Below, one piece after another: positions 25,926 to 37,800 of a stretch of DNA of 64,000 nucleotides; within the stretch, counting starts at the first letter, position 1; the number at the start of each line of letters is the position of its first letter. A model generated the notes under the pieces. The model saw nothing but the letters and a program-made list of their open reading frames with translations. It made no database searches and was not told where the DNA came from. The DNA is from Pteria penguin. Its lineage: Eukaryota > Mollusca > Bivalvia > Pterioida > Pteriidae. Where the stretch lies: the NCBI GenBank assembly GCA_035048485.1, contig CM068586.1, forward strand, positions 45,730,287 to 45,794,286, in the 5' to 3' direction. The position numbers and the translations under genes were made by a program.

Positions 25926-27245
25926 TAAATGGCTCAAAAGTTTTACTAACAAAATGACTTCTTAAATGGCGAGATGTATAATGGAGAATCAATACTGATT
26001 CCCTCCCCTGGTATTACAAAGACAAAATAAGCAGGATATGACATCATGAAATCCATCGGCCCACAGTCCATATCCACCGAGTGGACATATTTATGATAAT
26101 CACAGACACAGCGAATATTTCAAACCCTGCCCCCCCCCTTTTCTTTCCCTATTTCAGGATCAGTGCATAATACAAGAAAACATACCTTAATCTCCTGTTG
26201 CTCCTCTCATCTCATTATCCTCAAGCAAGTCCACAGGAGTCGATGTTACTTCTAGTGAAATAATAATAACGTTACCAATCCAAACCTTAAAGATCTGATG
26301 TTACTCCACAGAAATCGATGAAACTTGAAGCACCTGATAATACTAATGTGTCCTATTCACAATCACGTCACCAAAATGTATCGGAGTCTTGAATTATATA
26401 CGTCATTATACACTTTTTTACGTGTATATGTATACTGTAAAAGAATGAATCATATATACATGTAAATTAAGTCAAGATTTTAAAGAGTAGTATGCGCTCC
26501 GTTATATAGACCAAGTTGACATAAGTAATTTAGTCTGATTTGTATATATCACTTTTCATTCAAGTTTGTTCTGTTTTGAGAGCCATGAAATGTATTTCTA
26601 CTTGATTTAAATCCTCCTGTATAGAAAATGCAAGATTTTGTGTATTATTGTTTTTACTTGAACTCTTGGAGACCAAACCCAATCCAAATCTTGATATATA
26701 ATAGCGCTTCCACTTCCTTTGATGTTACTGTTTGTCCTTTTCGTTTTTAAGTGTTTACAGACTACTGTCAAGCATTAGGCTTCGTACAGAATCCAACTTT
26801 GTATTTAATTCCATTTAATAAAGTTCTGCTTTCCGTATGCCTTGAATTGTTTGGCATTTATATTTCATGTAAACTTGCAATGCGTGTTAAAATTGGATTA
26901 CCGATTTCAATATTATTAATAGGCACTGATAATGCGTGCTGACCTTTTCAATGTACGAAAAGACGCAATTGTATTAAATTTGGTTATAAATTATTGTTAA
27001 TTTCCGATTCTTAGAATAATCTAGATTTGTTCTTTATGTTTTGGTAATCACCGTACCAGGAATATTGCATTATGCTATGTAGAGTTTAAAGCTGTATACC
27101 CTATGTTCGCATATTATAGGTGAATTTATTCTAAATTGTTTTTGATTATCACATATATAAGCCTAAACTATATTTAAAAAAGGTCCTTGCAAATGTTGTG
27201 ATCAAATTCGTCGTATTAAGTGAGATACGACTGTGTAAAACGCGA
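25926..27245. other. Non-coding stretch
   Basis: AT-rich with no recognised repeat. A possible minus-strand exon end (GAGATTAAG followed by GTATGT, near 26185-26200) could be an untranslated exon of the gene at 19-20.6 kb, but nothing confirms it. Confidence 0.3.
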
Positions 27246-27317
27246 TGTTTGTAAACAGAATGTTTACAACCAGCTTATCACGTGTTCTAATTCGGAAGCC
27301 GCATCATGGACGGCGAG
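27246..27317 (+). promoter_or_regulatory. Candidate promoter with paired forkhead sites, E-box and start exon
   Basis: TGTTTGTAAACA and TGTTTACAA form an inverted pair of forkhead-type sites, followed by an E-box CACGTG (27279-27284). Next come ATG GAC GGC GAG (27306-27317) and a GTAAAT donor-like sequence. This could be the first coding exon of the downstream plus-strand CCDC73-like gene, whose start is otherwise missing. The inferred exon ends in phase 0, so other exons would have to lie between. Confidence 0.25.
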
Positions 27318-27630
27318 GTAAATAAACGTGACGAGTAACTTTTAAAAGCTGTATTCAAGTCTGCTAAAGTTAGTATTTACTGAAATTGTTTTCTTTTGGA
27401 GTCTTTCTTCATCGTATTTGTTTTGATTAAACTGTGCATGCGCGAAATCAGGTCATGGTTGTATTTATTAACGCAAAGTTAATAACTTCAGCCATACGAG
27501 AAAAATACAGTTTTTGCTTCACATGCCCTAATTTTTTAAATTATACCGAATTGTAGGGTATACAACTGTTGTTAGTGTCCGGAGAAATCCATAATACTTC
27601 GGCACTATCCGGATACTATTCGATACACCC

Positions 27631-28932
27631 TTTTTATACGCCCGTCATTAGACGGGACGTATTATGTTATGGCGCTGTCCGTCCGTGCGTCCATCCGTCC
27701 GTCCGGGGTCATGTTTTCCTGACTTTTTTGCCGTCTTTCAAGATATTGAGTTGAAATTTGGTATATAGCTTTATTTCAAGCGGCGTCAGTACCAGTTCGA
27801 GTTTTGTTGCGATTGACCTACTTTTGACGGAGTTATGGCCCTTGGACTTATAAATTTCAAATTTAAAAAAAAAATCATTAAAAATCTATTTTTTGTCAAA
27901 ACATTATGAAATTTCTCATGAAACAAGTAAGGTGTACCAACTATCACATATGTTACGGTTTTTAATATCTTTTTCTTCATTTTGGAGAAATTTATAATTT
28001 TAGGGGGGGGGGGGTTGACCATATGTCCTAGGTCATGTTTTCCGGACTTTTTTTGCCGTCTTTCAAGATATTGAGTTGAAATTTAGTATATAGCTTTATA
28101 TTAAGCAGCGTCAGTACCAGTTCGAGTTTTGTTGCGATTGACCTACTTTTGACGGATTTATGGCCCTTGGACTTATAAATTTCAAGATTTTTTCAGAATT
28201 TCATGAAAAATCTATTTTTTTGTCAAAACATTATGAAATTTATCATGAAACAAGTAAAATGTACCAACTATTATATATGTTACGGGTTTTAATATCTTTT
28301 TCTTCATTTTTGAGAAATGTATAATTTTAGGGGGGGGGGGTTGTGACCATGGTGACCATATGTCCTAGGTCATGTTTTCCAGACTTGTTTTTTTTTTTTG
28401 CCGTCTTTAAAGATAATAGTTGAAATTTGGTATATAGCTTTATTCCAAGCGGCGTCAGTACCAGTTTGAGTTTTGTTACGATTGACCTACTTTTGACGGA
28501 TTTATGGTCCTTGGACTTATAAATTTCAAACTTTTGTTTTGAAAATTCATTAAAAATCTAATTTTTGTAAAACATTATGAAATTTACCATGAAACAAGTA
28601 AAATGTACCAACTATTTTACAGGTATCAATATCTTCTTTTTTCATTTTTGAGAAATTTTTAATTTTAGGAGGGGGAGGTGTTAGGGCGGGGGGGGGGGGC
28701 TCGTACTAAAAAATTCAAGTTTTTTTTGCAGGTCAAGTTCCAAGATGGGTTGGATAGGGCCATTTCTGCAGGAGTTATTGCCCTTGCACTTATTCCTATG
28801 ATAAAATGCTATGAAACGCAATTAAGTTCAGTAAACGTCAGATGTTTTTTATGAAAATCATGCCAAATGCGAATTGATCCTGTCCGAATTAAGCGACGGG
28901 CGTATTATGCCACGCTAGGCGTTACTCTTGTT
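27631..28932 (+). mobile_element. Pearl/DINE-like element, copy E3
   Basis: 5' hairpin ATACGCCCGTC/GACGGGACGTAT, then GTCCGTCCGTGCG-type microsatellite. The core is three units of about 325 bp, each with CAAGATATTGAGTTGAAATT, GACCTACTTTTGACGG and a poly-G run of 8-12 followed by TTG. The 3' end is AAGCGACGGGCGTATTATGC, CACGCTAGGCGTTAC and TCTTGTT. Ends match E1, E2, E4 and E5; the core is unique to this copy in the window. No coding capacity. Confidence 0.72.
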
Positions 28933-29387
28933 TATTTGTTTGTTTGTTTTTTAGATCGAACCCTAATTGACAAAGGTATCGGTGTAGAATGAAAACTACC
29001 TCTCCCCCCTTTTTAGACCATTGATCCCCACTGATTAAATTCATGTAGTGATATGTTTATAGATTATGTACTGATATTTAATGAATATTTGATTTAGGAA
29101 AGAATATGTATGTCCAGGATTTACTTATTACCGAACGTTGTCGCTTAAGTTATAATAACCAAATATAAATGAATAAATAACTAGAAACATTTAGTGTTCA
29201 CGAATTTTGGATTGCCGATTACAGCGTAATCGATAACTATTTGGCCTAGCTTTCTAATTTACGATGGGCAGACCAAGTCGGAATTAAGCGCCTGGCTTGG
29301 ATTTTATTTAGAGATTTTGTTATTTTTGTTTCCTCTTGATAAAGGCCGAGTGGCCTAAAATTTATGAACATTCATTGTTTCTTATTC
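28933..29387. other. Non-coding stretch
   Basis: A short TTTG run then AT-rich sequence; nothing recognised. Confidence 0.35.
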
Positions 29388-29525
29388 ACGGCGGGTGTGG
29401 GTAGCCAAACAGGAGGCGCTCACTCCTCCCGGGCACCTTGTCTCACTTCTGAATTTGAGAGGTCCGTGAATGTCCACTGTCGTACATTGTTGTTAGTGTC
29501 ATAGTCATGTGACACCAGTTACTTT
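29388..29525 (+). repeat. Dispersed repeat R2
   Basis: CGGCGGGTGTGGGTAGCC, CAGGAGGCGCTCACTCCTCC, GGTCCGTGAATGTCC, GTCATGTGACACCAGTTACT. Related copies lie at 49205-49312 (opposite strand), 53299-53420, 25828-25925 and a fragment at 11418. It is short and non-coding. Words of this type recur widely in bivalve genomes as far as I recall. Confidence 0.65.
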
Positions 29526-29769
29526 CGTATTTTACATTATTGTTTATTTAATTCACATTTCCCTTCGGAGGACTTCTTATCATGTCTCAAACAGAAATGT
29601 GCAAGCCAGATCGATCACTGAACTTGAGACTCTGCTTTTCATTCCAGTCACCGGAAGTGTGCCCGACGTGACCAAGGCTCCAAAGGCATTCGAGCACGCG
29701 ATGAATTATTTTAAGTCAATTTTGATAACAATTTGGTATAGCTTGCTAATGTTCGAGGAGCATGCTTAG

Positions 29770-30763
29770 TAGTGATGGGGGATCGGCTGAATTTCATAAT
29801 CGATCATCGGTTGGAATCGGTTGATGCTTTCGATGCGATTTTGCCGATTATAATCGGTTCTCAAATATTTACAGATTTAATGCATAAACTTCTTTGATTT
29901 TTCACTTTTCTTTGTTATATTGGGCATAAATAAACATGTAGTAGCATCCATATGGACCATTAACCAGGCACTAGTAGCATTAACTAACCTGGGAGTTCCA
30001 ATTAGTCTAGAAAGTCTGTTTTTGTTGTTTGGTATGATATATAAAGAATGTAACATCTTAAACACTTATTTATGAAAGGTAGTGTATGTTAGCTGGTTTT
30101 ACAATGTACACTGTACAGTGGCAAAGTGTTTTAACTTGGCTTGGTTACTTATTGGCAGATTAATAACAACCCCAGTCACTCATAAGTCATATTTCACTTA
30201 TTACCAATACTTTCCCAGGTTTTTATTTAGGAATATGAAAAGGTCTACATTTGAATTTTTTTTTTTTGAAACCAAGTATCCGGCAAGACAAACACTTTCT
30301 CTGCAGGGACACTACTAGCCTGAATGCACAGCGTATTTTTGACAAGTAACGATATCATAGTCTCGGAAAGTACAACTCGTTCTTTCGTCAATCTTATGTC
30401 CTCATCTTTTAAAACTACTCCGAGATATCGCCTGATCTCATCCTACACCATATCAGCTTGAGAAATCTGGCTCTCGACAACACACATTACGTCACTGAGC
30501 CAGTCCTCAGTGTCTGCTGATTTCAGCTTTTTGCACGGTGGTTCTGAAAATTCGGCAATTTGTCTGTCGCTCTCTGCCTCTGGAACACCGATATCGCTAA
30601 TTAATATCTGGAGTCTCGGCCAAAACGGTAAACCTCGAACAAAAACACGGAAACGCGGATTTGTGTATGCGATGATCGATTATGAAAAATGAGAATCGAT
30701 CATCGAAATCGACAGCTTTTTCTCGTCGTTAATCGATGTTCTCCGATCATCGGTACATCACTA
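29770..30763 (-). mobile_element. hAT-family DNA transposon remnant, 994 bp
   Basis: It begins TAGTGATGGGGGATCGG and ends CCGATCATCGGTACATCACTA, so the terminal inverted repeat is TAGTGATG. It is flanked by a perfect 8-bp duplication ATGCTTAG (29762-29769 and 30764-30771). An 8-bp target duplication with such ends is the signature of the hAT superfamily. ATCG-rich subterminal repeats occur at both ends. The interior holds a decayed transposase C-terminus on the minus strand. It cannot encode a full transposase and is an internally deleted derivative. Confidence 0.88.
30270..30634 (-). pseudogene. hAT transposase C-terminal (dimerisation domain) fragment
   Basis: Read on the minus strand, one frame runs about 120 codons with a single in-frame TAG in the middle. 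After the stop it carries a motif of the hAT C-terminal dimerisation domain: an acidic EIRRYL segment, then CIQASSVPAEKVF, close to the conserved A-S-S-x-P-x-E-R-x-F signature. The catalytic N-terminal and RNase-H-like parts are absent. It lies wholly within the 8-bp-TSD element, confirming that element's class. Confidence 0.75.
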
Positions 30764-30771
30764 ATGCTTAG

Positions 30772-31430
30772 TGTGAGTTGAGCGCTTGGTTTGTGGTACA
30801 AATGATACCGGTGCGATTCCAAGATTGCACTCCTATGTTGAAGAGATTGTTTACTTCCGACTTCTACGTCGCGATACATAAAAATTGTTAAATATAACGT
30901 AAAACATCAATCCACAAACTGATTTTTCGAGTTATGTGAAAAGGTACTCGAATGCTTTATCGTTACATTACCCAAAAAATCTCAAATGTTAAAGGGAAAT
31001 GATACAGATTCTTTTTAGACAAAACTATTCTTTAACTTTCATACTGAGCCAGTAATGGGGAATTTTCACAAACGCTTATATGATTCAGATTCGTGATTTG
31101 TTATGAGGTATACTCCCAGGTATTTATTTTAAATTTCTAAGTAAAATCTTATTTTTTTAATCTTTTGTTTTACCATGATTATTATCTTAAATGAGAAAAT
31201 AATGAAATATATATAATGTATGAATAGTTCTTCATTGAAATCAAATGTGGATTTCAAAATATTTATAACAGGATTTGTAAAAAATTACTGAAAAATTGCA
31301 TTATGGCCTAGGATAAAACCAAAGTCATACCCCCTCATGCATCCGGAATCTCTCCTGCCTTTACTCATAAAAGAATACTGCAATATGTAAAACTCAAAAC
31401 GGATACGTACAGTGAAACGGCCCCATTAAA
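30772..31430. other. Non-coding stretch
   Basis: AT-rich sequence between the hAT remnant and the SINE-borne minisatellite; nothing recognised. Confidence 0.4.
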
Positions 31431-31434
31431 GACC

Positions 31435-32320
31435 GGGAAGTTCCTAGTTCGCTAATCCCACATGGGCCAGATCCTTAAGATTAAACAGTAAAACCTGATG
31501 AACCATATCAAAAGATACACCGTGTGGAAAAATCGTTACTGCTTTAGAAGAATCCGCGGTACATGAGGTCAGAATGATAAGAACTGTTACTGCTTTGGGA
31601 GAATCCGCGGTACATGACGTCAGAATGATAAGAACTGTTACTGCTTTAGAAGAATCCGCGGTACATGACGTCAGAATGATAAGAACTGTTACTGCTTTAG
31701 AAGAATCCGCGGTACATGACGTCAGAATGATAAGAACTGTTACTGCTTTAGAAGAATCCGCGGTACATGACGTCAGAATGATAAGAACTGTTACTGCTTT
31801 AGAAGAATCCGCGGTACATGACGTCAGAATGATAAGAACTGTTACTGCTTTGGGAGAATCCGCGGTACATGACGTCAGAATGATAAGAACTGTTACTGCT
31901 TTGGGAGAATCCGCGGTACATGACGTCAGAATGATAAGAACTGTTACTGCTTTGGGAGAATCCGCGGTACATGACGTCAGAATGATAAGAACTGTTACTG
32001 CTTTGGGAGAATCCGCGGTACATGACGTCAGAATGATAAGAACTGTTACTGCTTTGGGAGAATCCGCGGTACATGACGTCAGAATGATAAGAACTGTTAC
32101 TGCTTTGGGAGAATCCGCGGTACATGACGTCAGAATGATAAGAACTGTTACTGCTTTAGAAGAATCCACGGTACATGAGGTCAGAATGATAAGAACTGTT
32201 ACTGCTTTGGGAGAATCCGCGGTACATGACGTCAGAATGAGCACCAGGCAGGTACCGCCACCACATACATGTTATAATATTAGTGCAAATTAAATCAATA
32301 ATCATTCAGCGAATAAATCA
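31435..32320 (+). mobile_element. SINE family A copy expanded by an internal minisatellite
   Basis: Left of the array, AGTTCGCTAATCCC, AAACAGTAAAACCTGATG and GTGTGGAAAAATCGTTACTG align in order with the family-A body (box B region, ACAGTAAAAACCGAGG, GGCACGTAAAAGATCCCTCA). Right of it, GCACCAGGCAGGTACCGCCA aligns with GCATCAGGCAGATGCCGTCA, followed by an AATCAATAATC tail. The array therefore sits inside a diverged plus-strand SINE at the place of the conserved ACTGCTTCGGGTGGGTCCG segment. Confidence 0.7.
31527..32240 (+). repeat. 51-bp minisatellite, 14 copies, each with a CRE octamer
   Basis: The unit is AATGATAAGAACTGTTACTG, CTTTGGGAGAATCCGCGGTA, CATGACGTCAG. Copies are almost identical; the main variant is TTTGGGAG versus TTTAGAAG, arranged in blocks. 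Most units contain TGACGTCA, the full palindromic CRE, and CCGCGG. As 51 is divisible by three, frames are open on both strands (17-residue repeats); these are not genes. Confidence 0.97.
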
Positions 32321-32930
32321 AGTTTTCATACTCACCTCTGTAATCGTACATTGTAAAATCAACTCCCTAAATGGAACAAACTGCGGCACGGCATTGTTCT
32401 TAGATCATTTCAGAAATTCCAAAAAGGTATTTCCCTAGATATATAAAGTACAAAACAATTAGATGGTAAATAATTAACACAAAGATCCGTTACAGCTCCA
32501 TTACTGCGTCACGAACGTCTGCACTCCCTTGTCACTGCACTGTGATTAGATAGATTCAAACGAAACTTGGCAATAAAAGAACAAGCTAATTCTTGTCGTT
32601 TGTTTTCTAGGTGTGGAGAACTTTGTCTTTTCCTATATAACTATAGAAATTATATACCTGTTGTTAAACATTCCTCCTTAGGTATGAAATTTTATCTAAG
32701 GAACATTTACTGTGTCCTTAAACATAGGTTCATTTATCCGTAATTGGCCATAAATTGTCGACATAAAAGTGTGATTTCATGGGAGAATAGTCTGGTAGTT
32801 CAGTTTTTAAACTTCTGTATAATTCGTTGTTTCTACGTAGGTTCATGTCTTTTATTTCGTAATATAAAGTTTTATTACTATGATAAACTTACTTTTACTT
32901 CAAGTATGAGCAGCTCCCGGTTTTGTTTGT
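32321..32930. other. Non-coding stretch
   Basis: No exon or repeat recognised. Confidence 0.4.
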
Positions 32931-32935
32931 TTGGT

Positions 32936-33042
32936 GTTTTTTTTTTTTTTATTTTATTTTTTTTTTTTTTTTTTGTTTTTTTTTTTTTTGTTTTTTTTTG
33001 TTTGTTTGTTTGTTTGTTTGGGGTTTTTTGTTTTTTTTTTGG
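32936..33042. repeat. T-rich low-complexity tract
   Basis: Poly-T broken by single G or C residues, including a (GTTT)n segment. It gives spurious Phe-rich and Lys-rich frames. Confidence 0.95.
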
Positions 33043-33449
33043 AGGGGTGAGATGTTGTTTGTTGGGTGTTGGTCTTTTCAAATATAAGGTATTCGTCCGA
33101 TGGCGTAGACTCCATTCCGTATCAAGAGTGACACTATTGCGTACCAAGGTTTACAATGCATGGTCAAAAACGTGAGAAGTCAAAAGCTGACCCAAAGCAG
33201 GACGTATAATAAAGTGAATCGTATATGTTGATTAGTTCGTCTGATAATTTGTGTTAATAATGTATGGAATTGATCTTTTTGTAAGACATATGTCTGGAAC
33301 GCTTTATATGACGATACATATGCAATGCATACTTTATGAAATGGTTTTGTAATTATGTCTGATTTTATTGCTACAGTCTCTCAGTAAAACTTAGCGGTGT
33401 GCTTGTATTGGATTTAGACCCGCTTGTTAGTGCATTTAAACGTTGAATG

Positions 33450-34165
33450 TATTAAAAACTTCATGTAAATAACATATGGAATAACCTTGTGTAAATGTAT
33501 TGAAAGCCTCATGTGAATATCATATTGAATAAACACGTGTAAATGGCATATGGAAAACCTAGTGTCAATAGCATATGGAAAACCTCATGTGAATGGCATA
33601 TTTAATAACCTCGTGTAAATTGCATATGGAATACCTCTTGTAAATTGCATATTCAAAGTCTCGTGTGAATGGCATATTGAAAACTTGTGTGAATGGCGAA
33701 TGGAATTAAAACGTGTAAATATCATTTTGAAAACCTCCTGTAAATGGCATATTGAAAATATCATGTGAATTGTATATTGAATAACCTCGTATAAATGGCA
33801 TATGGAAAACCGTGTGTAAATGGCACACGGAAAACCACCTATAAATGGCACACGGAAAACCTCCTATAAATGGCATACGGAAACCTAGTGTGAATGATAT
33901 ACGAAAAACCTCGTGTAAATGGAATGCGGAAAACCTCTTGTGAATGGCATACTGAATAACTTAATGTAAATGGCATATTCAAACTTCATGTGAATGGCAT
34001 ATGGAAATCTCGTGTAAATGGCATATTGAAAACCTCGTATAAATAGCATATTGAATAACCTCGTGTATATGGTTTATGGAAAACCTCGTGTAAATAGCAT
34101 ATTGAATAACCTCGTGTATATGGTTTATGGAAAACCTCGTGTAAATAGCATAGTGAATACTCTTT
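33450..34165 (+). repeat. Minisatellite of about 25 bp, nearly 30 copies
   Basis: Consensus AACCTCGTGTAAATGGCATA then TTGAA. Copies vary by single bases and 1-3-bp indels. Near 34040-34150 two longer (about 57-bp) composite units (GTGTATATGGTTTATGGAAA) are tandemly duplicated. Open frames across it are by-products. Confidence 0.9.
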
Positions 34166-34600
34166 GTGTAGTGCTTCTTGTTTTGTGGAAAACGACCTAT
34201 TCATATTCTTTTTATCAAACGCTGTGTGTTCTGTTTTGTTGAACGCTTCATAAAATGTTGTTGGTGTCAATAATGCGTGTCTGAGTTTTTTCTTTTGATG
34301 TTCTTGCTAAAGATCTTAGATGATATGAAAATTATGTCACTGTGTTGTCCTTGACCATACTCTTCAGTATGTACTTCTATCTACAGTTGTCGTAACTTTA
34401 CACTCCAGTATCTCTGTCTATCTATCGTTGCCTTGATTTTAATTTCCAGTATGTTCTTTCTATCTATCTTTACCTTGACCTTACCCTCCAATATGTCTCT
34501 CCATCTATCATTACCTTGACCTTACTCCCCAATATATCTTTCTGTCTATCGTTGCCTTGGCATTACTATCCAATATCTCTCTCTCTCTCTATCGTTGTAG

Positions 34601-34806
34601 TATGTGAGGCTGTGAAGCTCAATAAAGAATTTTCCTACATCAACTCACACCAGAAATGTATCATGAAAAATCAAGAACGGGACATCAAAGCATTGCAGTT
34701 AGAAGTTGTCGAAGTCAGAGGTCAACTCAAAAGCAATCAAGGTCAAACTTTACATGACCTTGAACTGCAGCAAGAGATTATAACATTAAAACAGAAAGTG
34801 AAAATT
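34601..34806 (+). CDS. CCDC73: CCDC73-like exon a (coiled coil)
   Basis: Acceptor is a CTCTCT tract ending GTTGTAG; donor is AAAATT/GTAAGT. It enters in phase 1 (needs one base from an upstream exon) and leaves in phase 0. It encodes 68 residues with coiled-coil heptads, including ALQLEVVEVRGQL and LELQQEIITLKQKV. Confidence 0.75.
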
Positions 34807-37800
34807 GTAAGTGCATTTCAAAGTGTATGGTACAACGGTTACAGTGCAGGGTTTAATAAACAGGTCATTGGTTCACTTTGTACTGAGACCGTCAAATTCC
34901 TGCAATGTGACCTTAAAAGCTGTGACCACATTGTCTTTGTTCCCAAATGTACAGATAGATACCAGTCTCAGTTGAGACTAAGGTGATGTGCCGTCAAAAT
35001 GGGAATCTGGCTCTCTTCGGCCTAACATCTTGTCAAGAGCACCATGTGATTATCCATAATTCATGAAAAATACAAGGTGCCAAAGTGTCTTAAGCTTAAG
35101 GCTTGTTTATTCCAAGTTTGAAATAACCGTTTAGATTATAGAGAAATGGAAGAATCACGGACCTCTGGAAACATATGTGAAGGTTTCCGATACGATAGCA
35201 AAGTAAACATCTCTGGTGAACTAATTGCACCTTAAATTGATATTCAAAACATACAGAATGTTCTTAGTAGTTTGCTGTCTAGTTCAGGTGACATTACACA
35301 GTTTATTACTCTAATCCTTGACTTAGATGTCAACTTTACATTCTCCTTATAATATAATAAGCATCAAAGATAAATGACAAAATTCAAATCTAAACCCTCG
35401 GGTCAGGAAAACGCCTCGTTTACTGCATTACCTTAGACCTCTAAAACTAAGCAGTGTATACAGGTATAATGGGATTGCATTGATTAAATCAGATAATGAC
35501 GACTTTTGTTTTATTGACATTGTTTCAGATTACAAAGGAAAATGAGAGACTTATCTCCGAGAGCAAAGCAACGAAAGATAAGTATGACGTGAGCATATAG
35601 ATTCAACTTTTTAAATTATACTTCATACTACTTTAACTTAGTCGTAATGGAAAATAGTGTTTATAAATATCATTGGGTACGTCAGTTCATTTATTCTGTA
35701 TTTCCTCGTCCCTTTCCTTCTTTTCACATAAGTAAAGGTAGTCAGGTACCAGGTATCACCATTATATTTATTATAATGTAATAAAAAATCCAGGTGTCCC
35801 GAAAACCTGACAATAGTAATGAAGAGGGGCCCTAAATGCTACCAGAAGTGACACTTTTTCTGTTTTCAGTTTAAAATAAACATCGATAAATATCTGAATA
35901 TAACTGTCTATTAATAAGGGGGCCCTTGTCCAACTGGAGGATGCCCTGAAGTTGGTTGAGCGACATTTACAGAATTCAGAAAACCTTAAACAGGAGATAA
36001 TAACAATGGGGAAGCAGTACAAACAATTAAATGATGAAGCAATTACAACAAAGCTATCACTAGAGGAAACAACTGACAAACTTGGCGTGCAAGGAAAAGA
36101 ATATGCTGCTGCTGTTATGTCATGGAAAGAAAAGGTAGGGAGTGTTCTCATTGAAAACCAGCTACTTCACGACCAAAACTTGTAAGTGTAAACTGACGAT
36201 TATAACACAAAAAAAACCCGAAATTATGTAAAACAACCAAAGAAAGACTTGAATAGAAAGTCTTCTTCCTTTCTATGTTTTAAATTGAAATTTGGGGCAA
36301 ACTAGATGTAGTGGTGAAGAACTTGACTACAGTACGGACGAACCGGATTCGATTCCCAGGTTACGCCACTGTGTTTAAGAGGCTGATTACCTCCTGCTTC
36401 CAGTTAAAATTGAAATCGAAAACTCGGTAATAGTCAATTCAGATGAGACTTTTCTCTTGCTCTACCGCTACCTATCATACATACCTGTCACACATCCCAT
36501 TCATTGTGTCACATCATTCATTATTATGGTCTCGTGACGATCAAATTTATTTTTTTGCTTTTTATCCTCTATTATGTTTATAGCTAGTAAAAACAACGAA
36601 AAATGTATTTAATTAAAATTTCATGTCAACAATGATTTCGATTAAATTTAAACATTATGTGTTTATCAGAGCTTGAGACTTTCATGCCATTAAATTTTAC
36701 CCGAGGTAAGTAACTTTCATTAATAGCCTTTAGGGGCGGACATTGGCAATCATAGAAAGTATTAGTCATCAGACTAAGGCGTATAATTTTTGTTTTGTTT
36801 TATATTATTTGAAATATTTTACTTCTAAGCTATACAAAAAAAAAATGTAAAGGTAAAATTTATGGTTGGAAGTTGTGGGAATGTTTGTTAATATACCATA
36901 CGGGAGCGGCATCTCTGTGTGAAATTTAGACTTGTTCATAAGCGCAAAACCAATATCACGTGACGTCCGTGATTGGATCAAAAGTGAGAACACCTCAAAA
37001 GAATCGGTCACTACCGACATGAATGTGATAAAAAGTGCCTCGCAGAAATAAATTTAATAAAATCAGAAATGAAGAAGTATGTTAAAAACAAGTTATAAAA
37101 CTGGGCATAAAATAACTAATCTACACTACAGTACTAATAAACCCGTACAAATCACACACTCCGTGGTGATAAAGGATACATATACTGAATGTAAATATAT
37201 AAATTATAAAATAATAAATAATTTATATATTACATAGGAAGAAAATTCAACTAACATCATAGAAAAACAAAATGAAAGTTTGGCATCACTACAGAAGAAA
37301 ATTTCAAATTTGGAGGAACAGAACACATCATGGGCTCAGCAAAATATGCAAATTAAGCAAGAACTAACAGAACTTAAGGTAACAAGTCATCGAATCTATT
37401 CATTACCATGAAATTATCCTTCTTCTTCTTTAGTTCTTTTTCTTCTTCTTCTTCTTCTTGTTATTATTATTATTATTATTATTTATTATCATTATTATTG
37501 TTATTATTATTATAATTATTATTATTATTTCTATTATTATTTTTCTTTCGAGTCTTAACGTTTCATGATATGCAGTTAATTTTGCCATACACATCGAGTT
37601 ATTAAGCAAAACTACAGCACAATTTGTTTTACAAAACTTTTAAATTTCCTTTGTATTCTATGTTAATATTACTTTCTTCATCTATATTGCTCTAATACTT
37701 TTCAAAAGGTGCATTTCCCTTACATTTCTTATAAGTCTTATAAATATTAGGGACTTTATGCAGTTGCTGTTGTGGTCTCCTCTCCCATTCCTCTACATCT

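Noticed and set aside
31527..32240. CRISPR-like regular array
   Set aside because: Units are contiguous 51-bp repeats without unique spacers, in a eukaryotic SINE context.
31444..32293. Open frames of 266, 239 and 108 codons on both strands
   Set aside because: Products of a 51-bp repeat (a multiple of three); sense and antisense are equally open, with no sign of a real protein.
32744..33175. Phe-rich and Lys-rich frames
   Set aside because: Translation of a poly-T tract.
36135..36183. Later donor GTAAGT for CCDC73-like exon c
   Set aside because: It looks stronger, but leaves phase 2 and puts a stop in the next exon; the GTAGGG donor at 36135 keeps the frame.
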